Positions 33,237-41,626 of a DNA stretch of 64,000 nt are shown in pieces. Under the pieces are notes generated by a model that was not told where the DNA came from, did not search any database, and was given only the letters and a program-made list of their open reading frames with translations. Each line of letters starts with the position of its first letter. The stretch's first letter is position 1. The stretch spans positions 1 through 64,000 of the forward strand of contig NZ_DATBKY010000267.1 in assembly GCF_036555685.1 (NCBI RefSeq). Reading direction: 5' to 3'. The translations under genes were made by a program, and so were the position numbers. The stretch is from Actinophytocola sp036555685 (GTDB lineage: Bacteria; Actinomycetota; Actinomycetes; Mycobacteriales; Pseudonocardiaceae).

Positions 33237-34804
33237 GGCAGCGTGTCCAGGTGCGGCGCGACCGTGCGCGCGAAACCGTTGCCGTTCGCCACGTCCCAGT
33301 TGACCGACCACGTCATCGCACCGCGGATGTCGGGGTAGGTGCGGGGCGGGTGGAACGAGCCGCAGTTCGTGCCGCGGGCGAGGCAGTCGAGCGCGTCGTC
33401 GACCACCGACGGCGCGACCACGCCGCCACCCGCCGCGCCCGGGCCGGCCGGCAGGCCGACGGCCACCTGGTCGGGCCGGAGCCCGTTCTCCAGCTGGATG
33501 CACGCGAGCGCGGTGATGAAGTCGACCGTGCCCTGGCTGTAGGCCTGCGACTGGTCGCAGCCGAGCATCGAGCCGGAGTTGTAGAACTGCGTGTGGACGA
33601 CCGTGAGGATGTCCTTGATCGCGAGCGCCAGCGCGAAGTACGAGCCGCCGGTGGACTGCATGTCGATCGTCTGCGGCGCCATCGTGATGATCAGCTCCGA
33701 GCCGGCCTGGCTGCGCAGGCTGCGCAGCGCCTGGGCCATGTAGGTCGGGTTGAGGCCGTTCTCGAGGTCGATGTCGACGCCGTCGAAGCCGTAGCCGGCC
33801 ATGATCGCGTGGACGCTGTCCGCGAAGTTCGCCGCGGACGTGGAGTCGCCGACGCTCACCCGGCCGGCCTCGCCGCCGACCGAGAGGATCACCTTCTTGC
33901 CGCGCGCGTGCAGGGTGGCGATGTCGGCCTTGAACGCCTCGTCCGAGTACCCGCCGAGCGCGCTCGACAGGCCGGGGTCGACGCCGAAGCGGACCGCACC
34001 GGGCGTCGAGGTGGCCTCCGCGAAGGCGACCGCGACCAGGTCGTACTCGTCCGGCACGGCCGACAGGCGCAGCTCGGTGGCCGGGTTGACGAAGTTGTGC
34101 CAGTAGCCGGTGAGGAGGTGTCGTGGCAGGTCGGCCTGCTGGCAGCCGGCCGTCGTCGCGGACACGGACGTGCTGCGGGCCGACTCGCCCAGCCCGTTGT
34201 AGGCGGCCACGGCGTAGGTCCGCGAGCTGCAGGCGGGCAGGCCGGAGATGGTGGCCGAGGTGCCGGCGACCGTCGCGCGGACGCTGGTGCCCTCGTAGAC
34301 GCGGTAGCCGGTGACCGTGCCCGAGGCCGCGCTCCAGCCCAGCGTGATGCTCGACGCCGTCGTCCCGGTCACCCGCACGCCTCCCGGCACGCCGGGCACG
34401 CCGGGCTGCGGGTCGCCGCCCCCGCTCGCGCAGTCCGCGCCGTTGACCCGGCAGTTCAGCGGCGCGCCCGGCCCGGTGCCGAGGAACCCGAAGGTCGCCG
34501 ACGCGCCCGGGGCGAGGCTGCCGTTGTACTCGCGGTTGGCGAACGTGTGGTGGCTTCCGCTCGTGGTGAGCAGGGCGTCCCAGTAGCTGCCGAGGGTGGT
34601 ACCGGCTGGCAGGTCGAACTCGACCCGCCAGCCGGTGATCGGGGTGGTGGCGCCGTTGGTGACCGTGAACCGGCCTTCCCAGCCCGAGCCCCAGTCGGAC
34701 ACCTTGGCGAAGGTGGCGCGCTCGCCGGCGGCGCTCGCCACGGGCGCGACGGTGCCGAGACAGGCAAGAATGACCGTGACGAACAGAACGAGGGGACGCT
34801 TCAT
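33233..34804 (-). CDS. Secreted GH18 chitinase with CBM2 and FnIII domains
   Basis: The 523-residue protein has a signal peptide (RPLVLFVTVILACLGTVAPV) and a CBM2-type module (about 27-125: WGSGWEGRFTVTNGATTPI, GWRVEFDLPAG). An FnIII domain (about 138-220) and a GH18 domain follow, with KKVILSVGGEAG near 300 and the catalytic motif FDGVDIDLEN near 340. Together with the downstream chitinase it forms a chitin-degrading operon. Start ATG 34804 follows GGAGG. Two DasR-type boxes upstream suggest induction by chitin products. Confidence 0.92.
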   Translation of the reverse strand: MKRPLVLFVTVILACLGTVAPVASAAGERATFAKVSDWGSGWEGRFTVTNGATTPITGWRVEFDLPAGTTLGSYWDALLTTSGSHHTFANREYNGSLAPGASATFGFLGTGPGAPLNCRVNGADCASGGGDPQPGVPGVPGGVRVTGTTASSITLGWSAASGTVTGYRVYEGTSVRATVAGTSATISGLPACSSRTYAVAAYNGLGESARSTSVSATTAGCQQADLPRHLLTGYWHNFVNPATELRLSAVPDEYDLVAVAFAEATSTPGAVRFGVDPGLSSALGGYSDEAFKADIATLHARGKKVILSVGGEAGRVSVGDSTSAANFADSVHAIMAGYGFDGVDIDLENGLNPTYMAQALRSLRSQAGSELIITMAPQTIDMQSTGGSYFALALAIKDILTVVHTQFYNSGSMLGCDQSQAYSQGTVDFITALACIQLENGLRPDQVAVGLPAGPGAAGGGVVAPSVVDDALDCLARGTNCGSFHPPRTYPDIRGAMTWSVNWDVANGNGFARTVAPHLDTLP

Positions 34805-34861
34805 CGCGACGACCTCCGGGTAGGCGCGCGGTGAGCAGGGAGGCACCGCGCGTTACCTAAA

Positions 34862-34897
34862 TGTCTAGACCAATAACCGCATGTTGTCTAGTCCAAT
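34862..34897 (-). promoter_or_regulatory. Twin dre-like boxes upstream of the chitinase operon
   Basis: On the minus strand ATTGGTCTAGACA (34862-34874) and ATTGGACTAGACA (34885-34897) form a direct repeat with 23-bp spacing. Each resembles the DasR-responsive element (consensus with the TGGTCTAGACCA core) and the 12-bp direct repeats of streptomycete chitinase promoters. They lie 58-93 bp before the chitinase start, consistent with repression by a DasR-like GntR regulator relieved by glucosamine phosphates. No dasR gene is in the window. Confidence 0.7.
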
Positions 34898-34920
34898 CTT
34901 GGAAGGACGCTGTCGCGCGG

Positions 34921-35028
34921 GATCACCGCAACCTCAGGGGGACCGTGACGGCACTCAGACACAATCACGTCGACCATCGGCACCATTCGCTGGTACGCGA
35001 CCAACACTGTGAATCCCGGGGAGGCGGA
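34921..35028 (+). repeat. Dispersed repeat, copy B
   Basis: About 108 bp on the + strand, from GATCACCGCAACCTCAGGGG to CCCGGGGAGGCGGA, closest to copy A. It occupies most of the space between the chitinase promoter and the GNAT start at 35054, ending 25 bp before the ATG. The GNAT has its own ribosome binding site (GGGGAGGAACGG). Confidence 0.75.
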
Positions 35029-35053
35029 CCCAGCCCAATCTGGGGAGGAACGG

Positions 35054-35605
35054 ATGAGGATCGACGTCGACTGGCTGCCCGCGGAGGCGGCCGAGGACGG
35101 CGCGACGATGGCGGCGATCAGCGACCTGATCAACCGCGTCTACAAGGTGGCGGAGCAAGGCCTGTGGGTCGACGGCGCCGCCCGGACGACTCCGGCGGAG
35201 GTGGCCGCGCTCACCCGGGCCGGGGAGATCGTCGTGGCCAGGGTGGACGGGCGGCTGGCCGGGAGCGTCCGGCTGCGGGTGCTCGGCGACGACCTGAGCG
35301 AGTTCGGCATGCTCGTCTCGGCGCCGGAGCACCGCTCGATCGGGATCGGGCGGGAGCTCGTGCGGTTCGCCGAGCGGCAGAGCCGGGCCGGTGGCCGGTA
35401 CGTCATGCAGCTCGAGGTGCTGGTGCCGCGCGAGTGGTCGCACCCGTCGAAGGAGTTCCTCGCCGGGTGGTACGGCCGGCTCGGCTACGGGCTGGTCCGC
35501 GTCGGCACGGTCGACGAGGCCTACCCGGAGCTCGCTCCCCTGCTCGCCACCCCGTGCGACTTCCGCATTTACCACAAGGATCTGCGGGAATACCTCAACC
35601 GGTAG
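35054..35605 (+). CDS. GNAT-family N-acetyltransferase
   Basis: The 183-residue protein has a GNAT fold: INRVYKVAEQGLW near the N-terminus, IVVARVDGRLAGSVRLRVL, EFGMLVSAPEHRSIGIGRELV (acetyl-CoA loop HRSIGIG near residue 97) and a final FLAGWYGRLGYGLVR. I choose ATG 35054 because GGGGAGGAACGG precedes it; an earlier GTG at 35009 lies within repeat copy B. Substrate unknown. Confidence 0.82.
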   Translation: MRIDVDWLPAEAAEDGATMAAISDLINRVYKVAEQGLWVDGAARTTPAEVAALTRAGEIVVARVDGRLAGSVRLRVLGDDLSEFGMLVSAPEHRSIGIGRELVRFAERQSRAGGRYVMQLEVLVPREWSHPSKEFLAGWYGRLGYGLVRVGTVDEAYPELAPLLATPCDFRIYHKDLREYLNR

Positions 35606-35621
35606 CCTGCGTTGACGCGAA

Positions 35622-35639
35622 TAGTTGAACGAGCAACTA
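35622..35639. promoter_or_regulatory. MarR-type palindrome upstream of the flavin oxidoreductase operon
   Basis: TAGTTG (35622-35627) and CAACTA (35634-35639) form a perfect 6-bp inverted repeat with 6-bp spacer, 23 bp before the ATG at 35662. This spacing and sequence fit MarR-family operators. No MarR gene is nearby, so a trans regulator would be needed. Confidence 0.5.
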
Positions 35640-35661
35640 GCTGAGGAAGTGGCTGAGAGTG

Positions 35662-36762
35662 ATGCAGTTCGGGATCTTCACGGTCGGTGACGTGACCATG
35701 GATCCGACCAACGGCACCACGCCGAGCGAGCACGAGCGGATCAAGAACATGGTGCGCATCGCGCTCAAGGCGGAGGAGGTCGGGCTGGACGTGTTCGCCA
35801 CCGGCGAGCACCACAACCCGCCGTTCGTGCCGTCCTCGCCGACCACCATGCTCGGCTACATCGCGGCGCGCACGCAGCGGCTGATCCTGTCCACGTCCAC
35901 GACGCTGATCACCACGAACGACCCGGTGAAGATCGCCGAGGACTTCGCGATGCTGCAACACCTCGCGGACGGCCGGGTGGACCTGATGCTGGGCCGGGGC
36001 AACACCGGTCCGGTCTACCCGTGGTTCGGCCAGGACATCCGCCAGGGCATCCCGCTCGCGATCGAGAACTACGCGCTGCTGCACGACCTGTGGCGAAAGG
36101 ACGTCGTCGACTGGGAGGGCAACTTCCGCACACCGCTGCAGGGCTTCACGTCGACGCCGCGGCCGCTGGACGGCGTGCCGCCGTTCGTGTGGCACGGCTC
36201 GATCCGCAGCCCGGAGATCGCCGAGCAGGCCGCCTACTACGGCGACGGCTTCTTCGCGAACAACATCTTCTGGCCCAGGGAGCACTACATGCGGCTGATC
36301 CGGCTGTACCGGCAGCGGTTCGCCCACTACGGGCACGGCACGCCGGAGCAGGCGATCGTCGGGCTCGGCGGCCAGGTGTTCATGCGGAAGAACTCGCAGG
36401 ACGCCGTGAACGAGTTCCGGCCGTACTTCGACAACGCGCCGGTGTACGGGCACGGGCCGTCGCTCGAGGACTTCATGGCGCAGACGCCGCTGACCGTCGG
36501 CAGCCCCCAGCAGGTGATCGACCGGACGCTGCAGTTCCGCGAGTACTTCGGCGACTACCAGCGCCAGCTGTTCCTGATGGACCACGCCGGCCTGCCGCTG
36601 AAGACCGTGCTGGAGCAGCTCGACCTCCTCGGCGAACAGGTCGTGCCGGTGCTGCGGTCGGAGCTCGCCCGGGTGCGGCTGCCCGAGGTGCCGGACGCGC
36701 CGACGCACGCGTCACTCGCCGCCGCCCGGGCTTCCGCCGAAGAGAAGGTGACCGTCGAATGA
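35662..36762 (+). CDS. LLM-class FMN-dependent monooxygenase (CE1758-like)
   Basis: The 366-residue protein is a luciferase-like TIM-barrel flavoprotein: MQFGIFTVGDV at the start, GLDVFATGEHHNPPF near residue 45, ILSTSTTLITTNDPVKIAEDFAMLQHLADGRVDLMLGRG near 85-115 and GDGFFANNIFWP near 195. A GTG one codon earlier is an alternative start. It is translationally coupled (ATGA) to an NADPH-dependent FMN reductase that would supply FMNH2. This two-component arrangement is the known CE1758-CE1759 pair. Substrate unknown. Confidence 0.88.
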   Translation: MQFGIFTVGDVTMDPTNGTTPSEHERIKNMVRIALKAEEVGLDVFATGEHHNPPFVPSSPTTMLGYIAARTQRLILSTSTTLITTNDPVKIAEDFAMLQHLADGRVDLMLGRGNTGPVYPWFGQDIRQGIPLAIENYALLHDLWRKDVVDWEGNFRTPLQGFTSTPRPLDGVPPFVWHGSIRSPEIAEQAAYYGDGFFANNIFWPREHYMRLIRLYRQRFAHYGHGTPEQAIVGLGGQVFMRKNSQDAVNEFRPYFDNAPVYGHGPSLEDFMAQTPLTVGSPQQVIDRTLQFREYFGDYQRQLFLMDHAGLPLKTVLEQLDLLGEQVVPVLRSELARVRLPEVPDAPTHASLAAARASAEEKVTVE

Positions 36763-37367
36763 GGACACTCGTGGTGGTGTCGGCCGGCCTGACCGTGCCC
36801 TCCTCCACCCGGCTGCTGGCCGACCGCCTCGCGGCGGCGGTCAGTGGCCAGACCGAGGTGCGCGTGGAGGTCGTGGAGCTGCGCGACCTGGCGGGCGACA
36901 TCGCGAACAACTTCGTGACCGGCTTCGCCTCACCCCGGCTCGCCGAGGCCAAGGCCGCGGTGACCGCGGCGGACGGCCTGATCGCCGTCACGCCGATCTT
37001 CACCGCGTCCTACTCCGGGCTGTTCAAGTCGTTCTTCGACGTGCTGGACCAGGACGCGCTGATCGGCAAGCCGGTCCTGATCGCCGCGACGGGCGGCACG
37101 GCGCGGCACTCGCTCGCGCTGGAGCACGCGCTGCGCCCGCTGTTCGGCTACCTGCGGGCGGTCGTGGTCCCGACGGCGGTCTACGCGGCGTCGGAGGACT
37201 GGGCCTCCGCCGGCGAGGACGACCTGGCGCACCGTATCGCCCGCGCGGCGGGCGAGCTGGCGGAGCTGATGGAGGGCCGCCCGCCGACGCGGGAACCGGC
37301 CGAGGAGACGGTGATCCCCTTCGAGCAGCAGCTGGCCGCGCTTCGCATGCCACGCAAGCAATCCTGA
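36759..37367 (+). CDS. NADPH-dependent FMN reductase (CE1759-like)
   Basis: The 202-residue protein is a flavodoxin-like reductase: LVVVSAGLTVPSSTRLLADRLAAAV at the start (FMN phosphate loop with PSSTR), then GLIAVTPIFTASYSGLFKSFFD near residue 75 and KPVLIAATGGTARHSLALEHALRPLF. It likely delivers reduced FMN to the overlapping LLM monooxygenase. The start ATG overlaps the upstream stop. A strong terminator hairpin follows 20 bp after its stop. Confidence 0.9.
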   Translation: MRTLVVVSAGLTVPSSTRLLADRLAAAVSGQTEVRVEVVELRDLAGDIANNFVTGFASPRLAEAKAAVTAADGLIAVTPIFTASYSGLFKSFFDVLDQDALIGKPVLIAATGGTARHSLALEHALRPLFGYLRAVVVPTAVYAASEDWASAGEDDLAHRIARAAGELAELMEGRPPTREPAEETVIPFEQQLAALRMPRKQS

Positions 37368-37386
37368 CCCCGTAAGTCCCAACCAG

Positions 37387-37416
37387 ACGGCGCCTTCCCG
37401 CTCGGGGAGGCGCCGT
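37387..37416. terminator. Strong stem-loop terminator
   Basis: ACGGCGCCTTCCCG (37387-37400) pairs with CGGGGAGGCGCCGT (37403-37416) with one G-U pair across a tight loop. It lies between the FMN reductase and the convergent IclR gene and can act on both strands. Confidence 0.75.
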
Positions 37417-37460
37417 TCGTCATGCGCGGTCGGGCTCGTTCTCCTTACGGTGGACCCGAT

Positions 37461-37901
37461 TCACGAAACCCGGCGCGCCGGGGTGACCCGGCCGCCGATT
37501 CGCCGGGAGACCGCGTGCGCGAGGTCGGTGACCAGACGGGAAAGCCGTTCCGACGGCGCCCCGGGGGAAACCTGACCGCGGAGCCGGAGCGTGAGACCCG
37601 CGACCGGGTGACCGTCGTGGCTCAGCACCGGGGCGCTGAACTCCGCCGGCCGCGGCGGCGACACGATCCGCCGCCAGTTCGCGGCGAGGTGGTAGTTCGC
37701 GGTCGTCTCGTCACGGCTGACGATGTCGAGGTCCTCGAGCGTGCCGAGCACCCGGTGGACCGACGACTTCGGCAGGCCGGACGCGTCGACGAGGCGGGCG
37801 AGCCGCAGGCCGTCGGGGCTGCCGGAGAGCAGCTCGAGCAGCCGGAACGCGTTGCGTACGGACCGGCACGAGGCCGGACCGTCCTGGTTCTCGGTGCTCA
37901 T
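37461..37901 (-). CDS. Shortened IclR-family regulator
   Basis: The 146-residue protein has a normal IclR winged helix (SVRNAFRLLELLSGSPDGLRLARL through GLPKSSVHRVLGTLEDLDIV, residues about 10-65). The effector domain of about 170 residues is then mostly missing: after YHLAANWRRIV the chain jumps to a piece like the family C-terminus (APVLSHDGHPVAGLTLRLRG). It may bind DNA without the usual ligand domain. Start is ATG 37901 or GTG 37913. It is divergent from the MFS/PxpABC operon, its likely target. Confidence 0.72.
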   Translation of the reverse strand: MSTENQDGPASCRSVRNAFRLLELLSGSPDGLRLARLVDASGLPKSSVHRVLGTLEDLDIVSRDETTANYHLAANWRRIVSPPRPAEFSAPVLSHDGHPVAGLTLRLRGQVSPGAPSERLSRLVTDLAHAVSRRIGGRVTPARRVS

Positions 37902-38040
37902 GCCGATGCTCACCAACCTTCCGCCGGTCCGCTCGCGGCTTCTCCTCGCGTGCCAGATGTGAAACGTAGTATTGCAGGATTGTTCAACGAAATCTAGCTT
38001 CAACGGAACCCACCCATGCCGTAGACGGGACGTGAACACC

Positions 38041-39360
38041 ATGACCACTCCCCGGAACACCGTGGATCCACGGTCCCTGCGCCGGGCCTACGCGGCGAGC
38101 CTGTCCGGAACCGCGCTGGAGTACTACGACTTCGCGGCCTACTCGGTCGCCGCGGCGACGGTCTTCGGCGACCTGTTCTTCCCGTCCGGCGACGATCTCG
38201 TCGGCACCATGGCCGCGTTCTCCACCTACGCCGTCGGCTACCTCGCCCGCCCGCTCGGCGGGTTCCTCTTCGGCCGGCTCGGCGACGTACTGGGGCGCAA
38301 GAAGGTTCTCGTCCACACGCTGCTGCTGGCGGGCACGGCGACGTTCCTCATCGGCCTGCTACCCACCCACGTGGCGGTCGGCGGCACGGCCGCGGTGCTC
38401 CTGGTGCTGCTGCGCTTCGCGCAGGGCGTTGCGGTCGGCGGCGAGTGGGGCGGCGCGGTGCTGCTCTCGAGCGAGTACGGCGACCCGCGGCGGCGCGGCT
38501 TCTGGGCCTCCGCCGCGCAGATCGGCCCGCCCGCCGGCACGCTGATCGCGAACGGCGTGCTCGCGCTGCTGTCCGCGACGCTGACCGACGAGGCGTTCAC
38601 CTCGTGGGGCTGGCGGGTCGCCTTCCTGCTGTCCGCCGTGCTGGTCGCGTTCGGACTGTGGCTGCGGCTGCGGCTCGAGGAGACGCCGGTGTTCAAGCAG
38701 ATCGCCGAGCGGGGCGAGCGGCCGACGGCGCCGGTGTCCGAGGTGGCCCGCCGGGAGTGGCGCGCGGTGCTCGCCGGCGTGCTGGCGCGGGTGTGCCCGG
38801 ACGTCCTCTACTCGCTGTTCACCGTGTTCATGCTGACCTACATCACCAACGAGCTCGGCATGTCCCGCGGCGAGGGCTCGGCCGCGGTGATGATCGGCTC
38901 GGCCTGCCAGCTGGTGCTGATCCCCGCGTTCGGCGCGCTGTCGGACCGGATGAACCGCCGCCGGCTCTACGTGTACGGCACGGTCGCGGCCGCGGTGTGG
39001 CCGTTCGTGTTCTTCCCGATGATCGCCGGCGGCTCGTTCCTGCTGCTGGTGCTCGGTACGGTCGTGGCGCTCGCGATCCACGCGATGCTGTACGGCCCGC
39101 AGGCGGCGCTGATCATCGAGCAGTTCTCGCCGCGGCTGCGCTACACGGGCTCGTCGCTCGCCTACACGCTGGCCGGGGTCATCGGCGGGGCGCCGGCTCC
39201 ACTGATCCTCACCGCGCTGCTCGCCGGGTTCGACAGCTGGTGGGTCGTCGGCGGGTACGTCGTCCTCACCGCCGTGCTGACCGGCATCGGCATCGCGATC
39301 TCGCGGGACCCCGTCGTCGAGTCCGAAGAGGACGCCGTGCTGGCCGAGGCGAGACCATGA
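38041..39360 (+). CDS. MFS metabolite:H+ symporter of the 5-oxoproline locus
   Basis: The 439-residue protein has 12 predicted membrane helices and metabolite:H+ symporter family motifs: SGTALEYYDFAAYSVAAA near the start, FGRLGDVLGRKKVLV (MFS motif A), RFAQGVAVGGEWGGAVLL near residue 125. It would import an organic acid. Because it is the first gene of an operon with PxpA and PxpBC, 5-oxoproline or a related acid is the likely substrate (inference). Start ATG 38041 is chosen; GTG 38032 is an in-frame alternative. It overlaps pxpA as ATGA. Confidence 0.88.
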   Translation: MTTPRNTVDPRSLRRAYAASLSGTALEYYDFAAYSVAAATVFGDLFFPSGDDLVGTMAAFSTYAVGYLARPLGGFLFGRLGDVLGRKKVLVHTLLLAGTATFLIGLLPTHVAVGGTAAVLLVLLRFAQGVAVGGEWGGAVLLSSEYGDPRRRGFWASAAQIGPPAGTLIANGVLALLSATLTDEAFTSWGWRVAFLLSAVLVAFGLWLRLRLEETPVFKQIAERGERPTAPVSEVARREWRAVLAGVLARVCPDVLYSLFTVFMLTYITNELGMSRGEGSAAVMIGSACQLVLIPAFGALSDRMNRRRLYVYGTVAAAVWPFVFFPMIAGGSFLLLVLGTVVALAIHAMLYGPQAALIIEQFSPRLRYTGSSLAYTLAGVIGGAPAPLILTALLAGFDSWWVVGGYVVLTAVLTGIGIAISRDPVVESEEDAVLAEARP

Positions 39361-40115
39361 CCGTGCTCGACCTCAACTGCGATGTCGCGGAAGGGTTCGG
39401 CGCCTGGCGGATCGCCGACGACGACGCCCTGCTGACCGTCGTCACCGGCGCGAACATCGCGTGCGGCTTCCATGCGGGCGACCCGTCGGCGATGCGCCGG
39501 GCGTGCGTGGGCGCGGTGCGGCACGGCGTGGCGATCGGCGCGCACGTCGGCTACCGCGACCTCGCCGGCTTCGGCCGCCGCTTCCTCGACGTCGACCCGG
39601 CTGAGCTGACCGACGACGTGCTCTACCAGCTGGGTGCGCTGGCGGCGTTCGCGACGGCGGCCGGCGGGCGGATCGGGTACGTGAAGCCGCACGGCGCGCT
39701 GTACGGGGCGATCGGCTCGAACGACGGCCAGGCCGGCGCGGTCGTCGAGGCGGTGCGCCAGTTCGACCCGTCGCTGCCGGTGCTGGGCATGCCCGGTTCG
39801 CGCTGGCTGGCGCAGGCCGCCGCCGCGGGTCTGCCGACGGTGCCGGAGGCGTTCGCGGACCGGGCGTACCTCCCGGACGGCCGGCTGGTCCCCCGCCGCT
39901 CGCCGGGCGCGGTGCTGACCGACCCCGCGGCGGTGGCATCGCGGGTCGTGCGGCTGGTGACGGCCGGCGAGGTCGAGGCGGCGGACGGGTCGGTGCTGCC
40001 GATGCACGCGCGGTCGGTGTGCGTGCACGGCGACACCCCCGGCGCGGTCCAGCTGGCCCGGGCCGCGCGGGCCGCCCTGGTCGGCGCCGGCGCGGCGGTG
40101 CGGAGCTTCGTGTGA
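39357..40115 (+). CDS. pxpA: 5-oxoprolinase subunit PxpA (LamB/YcsF family)
   Basis: The 252-residue protein matches PxpA throughout: LDLNCDVAEGFGAWRIADDDALL at the start, ANIACGFHAGDPSAMRR near residue 32, IGAHVGYRDLAGFGRR, and YVKPHGALYGAIG near 105. With PxpB and PxpC it forms the ATP-dependent prokaryotic 5-oxoprolinase that converts 5-oxo-L-proline to glutamate. It overlaps the MFS stop (ATGA) and the PxpBC start (GTGA). Confidence 0.93.
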   Translation: MTVLDLNCDVAEGFGAWRIADDDALLTVVTGANIACGFHAGDPSAMRRACVGAVRHGVAIGAHVGYRDLAGFGRRFLDVDPAELTDDVLYQLGALAAFATAAGGRIGYVKPHGALYGAIGSNDGQAGAVVEAVRQFDPSLPVLGMPGSRWLAQAAAAGLPTVPEAFADRAYLPDGRLVPRRSPGAVLTDPAAVASRVVRLVTAGEVEAADGSVLPMHARSVCVHGDTPGAVQLARAARAALVGAGAAVRSFV

Positions 40116-41626
40116 GGGTGCTGGCGTGCGGCGACGCGGCGTTGCTGGTGGATGCCGGCGACGCGGCGCTGGGCGTGTACGCCGCACTGCTCGACCGGCC
40201 TCTCGAAGGCGTCACCGACCTCGTGCCGGCGGCTCGCACGGTGCTGGTCCGGTTCGACCCCGCGGTGGTGCCCGCGCCGCGGCTGGAGCGGAGGCTCGCG
40301 GAGGTGCGGCCGGTGCCGGTGGCCGCTGGCTCGGGCGAGCTCGTGACCGTGCCGGTGCACTACGACGGCGCGGACCTGGCAGAGGTCGGCCGGCTCACCG
40401 GGCTCGGCGAGGACGGCGTGATCGAGGCGCACGCGGCGGCGCGGTACGTGGTGGCGTTCTCCGGCTTCGCCCCCGGTTTCGGGTACCTGACCGGGCTGGA
40501 CCCGCGGCTGCGCCTCCCCCGGCGCGGCACGCCCCGGGTGCGCGTGCCGGCGGGCGCGGTCGGGGTGGCGGGTGAGTTCACCGGCGTGTACCCGCGCTCC
40601 TCGCCGGGTGGCTGGCACCTGCTCGGCCGCACGTCGGTGTCGCTGTGGGACCCGCGCCGCGCACCGCCCGCGCTGCTGCGGCCGGGCACCCGCGTGCGGT
40701 TCGAGCCGGTGGGCACGTTGCGGTCCGGCCCCGCGCCGGCGTGCGTGCCGCCCGCACCCGGCCCGCCCGGGATCGAGGTGGTCCACTGTGGACCGCTGAC
40801 GACCGTGCAGGACCGCGGGCGGCTCGGCTACGCGGCACTCGGGGTCGGCCGGTCCGGGCCCGCGGACGCGCCGGCGTTCGGGCTCGCGAACCGGTTGGTT
40901 GGCAACGACGAGGGTGCCGCCTGCCTGGAGCTGACGTTCGGCTCGGCGACGCTGGCCTTCCGCCGGGCCACGCGGGTCGCGGTGACCGGAGCGCCGTGCC
41001 CGCTGGACCGCGGGGCGATGAACGCGCCGTTCACGGTGCCGGCCGGCGGGCGGCTGACCATCGGCGCGCCCTCGTCCGGGGTGCGGACCTACGTGGCGGT
41101 TCGCGGCGGGTTCGCCGTCGCGCCGACGCTGGGCTCCCGGTCCACGGATGTGCTGTCGGGTCTCGGTCCCGCGCCACTGTCGGCGGGCGACCTGCTGCCG
41201 GTCGGCACCGCCTACTGTGGACCGCCGCCTGCGGTCGACGTGGCGCCGGTCAACCCGCCGCCGGCCGGCGACCTGGTCGTCCGGGTCTCGCCGGGACCGC
41301 GCGCGGACTGGTGCACGCGGTCCGCTTTGCGCACGCTGTCGGCCAGTCCCTTCGCGGTGACCGCGGACAGCAACCGCGTCGGCGTCCGGCTCGCCGGTCC
41401 GGCCCTGCGGCGAGCCCGCCACGAGGAGCTGCCCAGCGAGGGCATGGTCCCCGGCGCGATCCAGGTGCCGCCGTCCGGGCAGCCGGTGGTGTTCCTCGCC
41501 GACCATCCGGTCACCGGCGGGTACCCGGTGGTCGCGGTGGTGCACTCGGCCGACCTGCCGCTCCTCGCGCAGGCGCGCCCCGGGCAGCGGATCCGGTTCC
41601 GCGCTCAGCCCGCGGCGGACCGGTAG
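40112..41626 (+). CDS. pxpBC: Fused 5-oxoprolinase subunits PxpB-PxpC
   Basis: The 504-residue protein joins PxpB (about 1-205; FSGFAPGFGYLTGLDPRLRLPRR, AGEFTGVYPRSSPGGWHLLGRT) to PxpC (about 220-500; VVHCGPLTTVQDRGRLGYAALGVGRSGPAD, and EGMVPGAIQVPPSGQPVVFLADHPVTGGYP). Fusion of the two subunits occurs in several actinomycetes. The start GTG overlaps the pxpA stop. The last 22 bp overlap the convergent GntR gene. Confidence 0.93.
   Translation: MRVLACGDAALLVDAGDAALGVYAALLDRPLEGVTDLVPAARTVLVRFDPAVVPAPRLERRLAEVRPVPVAAGSGELVTVPVHYDGADLAEVGRLTGLGEDGVIEAHAAARYVVAFSGFAPGFGYLTGLDPRLRLPRRGTPRVRVPAGAVGVAGEFTGVYPRSSPGGWHLLGRTSVSLWDPRRAPPALLRPGTRVRFEPVGTLRSGPAPACVPPAPGPPGIEVVHCGPLTTVQDRGRLGYAALGVGRSGPADAPAFGLANRLVGNDEGAACLELTFGSATLAFRRATRVAVTGAPCPLDRGAMNAPFTVPAGGRLTIGAPSSGVRTYVAVRGGFAVAPTLGSRSTDVLSGLGPAPLSAGDLLPVGTAYCGPPPAVDVAPVNPPPAGDLVVRVSPGPRADWCTRSALRTLSASPFAVTADSNRVGVRLAGPALRRARHEELPSEGMVPGAIQVPPSGQPVVFLADHPVTGGYPVVAVVHSADLPLLAQARPGQRIRFRAQPAADR

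Noticed and set aside
37403..37412. CGGGGAGGCG, which looks like the end of the dispersed repeat
   Set aside because: It is one arm of a perfect terminator hairpin (37387-37416) and the flanking DNA does not match the repeat.
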